Positions 6,876-9,183 of a stretch of 9,183 bases of DNA are shown in pieces. The stretch's first letter is position 1. Each line of letters begins with the position of its first letter. Both the position numbers and the translations under genes were made by a program. Source of the stretch: Alphaproteobacteria bacterium (GTDB taxonomy: Bacteria; Pseudomonadota; Alphaproteobacteria; RF32; CAG-239). The notes under the pieces were generated by a model. It ran no database searches. It saw nothing but the letters and a program-made list of their open reading frames with translations, and was not told the DNA's origin. The stretch is from NCBI GenBank assembly GCA_017479785.1, contig JAFVBT010000006.1, positions 1 to 9,183 on the forward strand. The letters run 5' to 3'.

Positions 6876-6883
6876 ACTGTCAA
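6855..6883 (-). promoter_or_regulatory. sigma-70-type promoter of elbB
   Basis: On the minus strand there is a perfect TTGACA (6878-6883), a 17-base spacer and TACGAT (6855-6860), four of six positions matching. Transcription would begin near 6848, about 30 bases before the elbB ATG. It occupies the same DNA as the plus-strand promoter, so polymerase cannot sit on both at once. Confidence 0.6.
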
Positions 6884-6913
6884 TTTGATTTTTTTAGTTA
6901 AGGACGAGTTTTT

Positions 6914-8173
6914 ATGGATATAAAATTAGATAAACTTGCAAACGGATTGCGTGTAATTACGGTGGAAAGGTCCGAAATAGAAACGGTTTCACTCGGAATT
7001 TGGGTAAATACGGGCAGTGCCTGTGAACATAAAGATATTAACGGTATCTCACATTTTGTTGAACATATGGTGTTCAAAGGAACAAAAAGCCGTGATGCCA
7101 AACAAATTTCCGAAGATATTGAAAACGTCGGCGGTCAGACCAATGCATATACTTCGCGTGAGTTTACGGTTTTTTATGCGAAAATGCTCAAAAATGATGT
7201 GGAATTAGCTATAGATGTGCTGTCTGAACTGGTGACGGCGCCAACTTTTGATGCGGCTGAAATGGCTAAGGAAAAAGAAGTTGTTGTACAGGAAATTAAG
7301 CAAACAAATGATGATCCGAGCGATATTGTTTTTGACTATTTTCAAGAAACCGCATATGCCGATCAGGCTTTGGGAATGACAATTTTAGGACCTGCGGAAA
7401 AAGTGCGCTCGTTTAGCGCAGATGATTTGCGTAAATATATGGGGCATAATTATGCGGCGGAAAATATTGTGGTTGCCGCTGTCGGTAATTTGAAACACAA
7501 TGATTTTGTAAAAATGGTTGAACAGCGGATGGGCGGCTTGCAGCCGCACACAAATTTTGTGCGCGATAAGCAACTATATACCGGCGGTCAGTTTATTAAA
7601 ACCAGAGATATAGAACAGGCTCAGGTTTTGCTGGGTTTTGAAGGTGTGCAATATCATCATCCGCAATATTACCCGATAAGCATTTTATCCACCATATTCG
7701 GCGGCAGTATGTCGTCACGTCTGTTTCAGGAAATTCGTGAAAAACGCGGTTTGGTGTATTCGGTGTACAGCTTTACCAATACGCATACCGGCAGCGGTTT
7801 GTTCGGTATCTATGCCGGTTTAAATCAGGAAGAAATCAAAAATTATCTGCCGGTTGTTGCGGATGAAATCAAGAAAATCAGTAATGAATATGTGACGGAC
7901 AAAGAGCTTAGTCGTGTTAAGGTACAAATGAAGGCCAGTATATTGATGGCGTTGGAAAGTTCGTCGTCCACGGCAGAAGTTGTGGCTCGGCAGCAATTGA
8001 TTCACAACAGGTTTATTCCGGTGTCGGAAATTGTGGAAAAAATTGATAGTATTACCAAAGAAGATGTTTTACAAGCGGCTCAGTATATTTTCAGCAGTAA
8101 ACTGACTTATACGCTTCTCGGCAATTTAAGCCAATATCCGGATTATGAAACATTGGCAAAATCGGTAAGGTAG
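6914..8173 (+). CDS. M16 family zinc metallopeptidase (processing-peptidase-like)
   Basis: This is a 419-residue pitrilysin-type peptidase of the group that includes Rickettsia RPP and the beta subunit of the mitochondrial processing peptidase. It has the inverted zinc motif H47-F-V-E50-H51 inside GISHFVEHMVFKGT and the downstream zinc ligand Glu127 in VVVQEIKQ, with the expected spacing of about 75 residues, so it should be active. GGQTNAYTSREFTVFYA and NYAAENIVVAAVGN are typical. The second, non-catalytic half has FGGSMSSRLFQEIREKRGLVYSVYSF, a family hallmark. No signal peptide is seen, so it is probably cytoplasmic, degrading or trimming peptides. Length is normal. AAGGA lies nine bases before the ATG and a strong TTGATA/TATAAT promoter is upstream. 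The next 468 bases hold no intact gene, so it is probably transcribed alone, ending at the inverted repeat downstream. Confidence 0.95.
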   Translation: MDIKLDKLANGLRVITVERSEIETVSLGIWVNTGSACEHKDINGISHFVEHMVFKGTKSRDAKQISEDIENVGGQTNAYTSREFTVFYAKMLKNDVELAIDVLSELVTAPTFDAAEMAKEKEVVVQEIKQTNDDPSDIVFDYFQETAYADQALGMTILGPAEKVRSFSADDLRKYMGHNYAAENIVVAAVGNLKHNDFVKMVEQRMGGLQPHTNFVRDKQLYTGGQFIKTRDIEQAQVLLGFEGVQYHHPQYYPISILSTIFGGSMSSRLFQEIREKRGLVYSVYSFTNTHTGSGLFGIYAGLNQEEIKNYLPVVADEIKKISNEYVTDKELSRVKVQMKASILMALESSSSTAEVVARQQLIHNRFIPVSEIVEKIDSITKEDVLQAAQYIFSSKLTYTLLGNLSQYPDYETLAKSVR

Positions 8174-8254
8174 CAGAAAAAGAGATATGCGCTTTATGCA
8201 GATATCCAAAATTAAAAACATTGCCACAATATCAATTTAAGAAGTAGTTTCCTA

Positions 8255-8299
8255 AAAATGTTAAACTTTGTGCTAAAATATAGGAAAGTTTAACATTTT
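8255..8299. terminator. perfect 15-bp inverted repeat, possible terminator
   Basis: AAAATGTTAAACTTT (8255-8269) and its exact reverse complement (8285-8299) are separated by 15 bases. The stem is AT-rich with only a short T-run in each direction, so it would be a weak intrinsic terminator for the M16 gene. A second overlapping pair, TTTCCTA (8248-8254) with TAGGAAA (8281-8287), competes with it. It could instead be the edge of a decayed mobile element. Confidence 0.55.
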
Positions 8300-8605
8300 G
8301 CGATTTAGTAACCAATTTTTTTCATATCAATATATTCTCAATCAACTTTTTTCATTTATACATAGTGATAATGTACTTAAAGCTACAGGAAATGATACAG
8401 CTATAAACAACTAAAAAAAGCTTTATCCGATGCCTACGGTCTAAAAAATTGCCGCAATAAATATGCCTGGCCAAGCGGAAACATTTGCAATATTGACCGA
8501 GCCTCAGACTTATCTGCCGCACTAAAAGACTATATTCAAGATTTAATAAATTTCAGTAAAGAACAAATGTTCTCATATTCATCTATATTAGAGGAATATA
8601 AATAG
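8277..8605 (+). pseudogene. startless, frameshifted gene relic of unknown family
   Basis: Two overlapping frames join into one protein-like sequence of about 105 residues. The first, open from 8277 to a TAA at 8412-8414, reads ...SNQFFSYQYILNQLFSF then IHSDNVLKATGNDTAINN. The second, open from 8396 to the TAG at 8603-8605, reads YKQLKKALSDAYGLKN, then CRNKYAWPSGNICNIDRASD, then LSAALKDYIQDLINFSKEQ, ending SSILEEYK. Composition is soluble and helical, with no low-complexity bias. No ATG with a Shine-Dalgarno opens either frame. The frame change must fall within 8396-8411, before the A7 run at 8413-8419, so a simple homopolymer error in that run would not repair it, and no canonical slippery heptamer is there. 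I do not recognise the family. It is probably the 3' remainder of a lost gene. Confidence 0.5.
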
Positions 8606-8634
8606 AGAGGTAGAAAAAATCCAGCCTCTCTATT
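8601..8634. terminator. hairpin between the relic and the RND operon, probable terminator
   Basis: AATAGAGAGG (8601-8610) and CCTCTCTATT (8625-8634) form a perfect 10-bp stem with a 14-base loop. It lies seven bases past the stop of the minus-strand 69-codon gene, where it would end the RND transcript; the U-tract (ATTTATATT) is weak. The relic's TAG lies inside the stem. Confidence 0.65.
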
Positions 8635-8641
8635 AAGTATA

Positions 8642-8851
8642 TTATTTAGCCAGATGAGCGCTGTTGGCTCGATTGAGCCATCCCTTTAAAAACTTCTTTT
8701 TTTGAGGATACTTCTGAGCAATATTATTATAATGTTTTTTCATTTCCTCTCTGTACTTTTCTAGAAAATCATTATAATCATCATCTGTATAATGTTCAAA
8801 AGATTTTAGTGTTGTTGGTCCGATATCTAATTTTACTTCTTTCTGCGCCAT
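8642..8851 (-). CDS. small hypothetical protein overlapping the RND pump gene
   Basis: This is a 69-residue, highly charged, probably soluble protein without a signal peptide or membrane span. The middle (YTDDDYNDFLEKYREEMKKH) looks helical, followed by a basic part (YPQKKKFLKGWLNRAN) and an end in HLAK. I do not recognise a family. Its ATG lies inside the last codons of the RND gene in a different frame, overlapping by 19 bases (8833-8851). No good Shine-Dalgarno is seen, so translation would depend on ribosomes ending the pump gene, that is, termination-reinitiation coupling. The frame continues well past the overlap and stops just before a hairpin that looks like the operon's terminator, which supports a real gene. 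An accessory role for the pump is only a guess from position. Confidence 0.62.
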   Translation of the reverse strand: MAQKEVKLDIGPTTLKSFEHYTDDDYNDFLEKYREEMKKHYNNIAQKYPQKKKFLKGWLNRANSAHLAK

Positions 8852-9183
8852 TTAGTAAAACGTTCGCTTTTTTCTTGCACCCAAGTATAAAACATAGGGA
8901 TAACAAACAATCCGCCTAATGTTCCGATAAGCATTCCCCAGAATACAGGAATACCGATGGCTTTACGGCTGGCAGCCGCGGCACCTGTTGCAATAATCAT
9001 CGGGAACACACCCAACACAAATGCCGATGCTGTCATCAAAACGGCACGGAATCTTTCATTTAAACCGCGAACAGCCGCATTAACAATGGTTGCTCCTTTT
9101 TCACGTTCATCTTTTGCAAATTCCACAATCAAAATTGCGTTTTTACTAGCCATACCGACTAATAGAATGATACCGAGTTGCGC
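8833..9183 (-). CDS. RND efflux pump inner-membrane subunit (AcrB/MexB type), C-terminal end only
   Basis: These are the last 116 residues of a proton-driven resistance-nodulation-division transporter, the inner-membrane part of a tripartite efflux system. The frame is open to the window edge, so the gene begins outside it; the internal ATG at 9151-9153 is not the start. The segment QLGIILLVGMASKNAILIVEFAKD matches the family's (Y)TQIGLVLLIGLAAKNAILIVEFAKE around membrane helix 10. FRAVLMTASAFVLGVFPMIIATGA and the following AAASRKAIGIPVFWGMLIGT match helices 11 and 12, and the chain ends with a short charged cytoplasmic tail (YTWVQEKSERFTKWRRKK). The tail is shorter than or similar to AcrB. 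The adaptor and outer-membrane channel genes would be expected to the right. Substrates cannot be judged from this part. Confidence 0.95.
   Translation of the reverse strand, partial: AQLGIILLVGMASKNAILIVEFAKDEREKGATIVNAAVRGLNERFRAVLMTASAFVLGVFPMIIATGAAAASRKAIGIPVFWGMLIGTLGGLFVIPMFYTWVQEKSERFTKWRRKK

Noticed and set aside
6818..6883. Longer elbB N-terminus
   Set aside because: It lies upstream of a good Shine-Dalgarno, crosses the predicted promoter and is unlike the family, which starts at the SGCG region.
8187..8240. 17-codon ORF after the M16 peptidase
   Set aside because: Very short, poor Shine-Dalgarno and no sign of a domain or membrane span; likely chance.
8396..8414. Programmed -1 frameshift joining the two halves of the relic
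   Set aside because: The direction fits a -1 shift, but no X-XXY-YYZ slippery heptamer lies in the 16-base overlap and the gene lacks a start, so decay is simpler.
1..9183. Defence island, CRISPR array, prophage or tRNA gene
   Set aside because: No spaced direct repeats, no cloverleaf, no nuclease, transposase or integrase motifs; the recognised genes are housekeeping or envelope functions.

Overview
The window looks like an ordinary chromosomal segment of a Gram-negative, AT-leaning bacterium, roughly 40% G+C by eye. An alphaproteobacterium is the best guess. The M16 peptidase is of the mitochondrial-processing-peptidase-like type common in that class, and hflX, ElbB, a BOF-domain protein, lipoproteins, a predicted outer-membrane protein and an RND pump all fit a diderm cell. 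I cannot name a genus. No tRNA, rRNA, CRISPR array, transposase or phage gene is visible.

Layout from left to right. (1) The 3' part of hflX (+) overlaps by one base a small lipoprotein gene (+). (2) A 23-codon single-membrane-span gene (+, 1436-1507) has its own probable promoter and a strong ribosome binding site. A bidirectional hairpin terminator separates it from a periplasmic BOF (YgiW/YdeI-type) gene (-). (3) After a 249-base AT-rich gap comes an unrecognised lipoprotein gene (+). It is convergent with a predicted outer-membrane beta-barrel gene (-), and a strong hairpin terminator lies between them. (4) A minus-strand run follows: elbB, then gltX, then a membrane protein of unknown function that starts one base after the gltX stop, then the beta-barrel gene with its own -10 element. 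(5) elbB is divergent from an M16 peptidase gene (+). The two share a 96-base intergenic region in which two good sigma-70 promoters interleave. (6) A 468-base stretch after the peptidase holds a perfect 15-bp inverted repeat and a frameshifted, startless gene relic. (7) On the minus strand at the right edge, the last 116 codons of an RND efflux pump are followed by an overlapping 69-codon gene of unknown function and a hairpin.

The recognisable functions are housekeeping: ribosome rescue or splitting (HflX), tRNA charging (GltX), proteolysis (M16), DJ-1-superfamily glyoxalase-like activity (ElbB), envelope proteins and efflux. I see no clear undescribed multi-gene system. The best leads are the 23-residue membrane microprotein, the small gene overlapping the RND pump, the gltX-coupled membrane protein, the interleaved elbB/M16 promoters, and the gene relic with its inverted repeat. 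Family assignments come from recognised motifs and remembered family sequences, not from searches.
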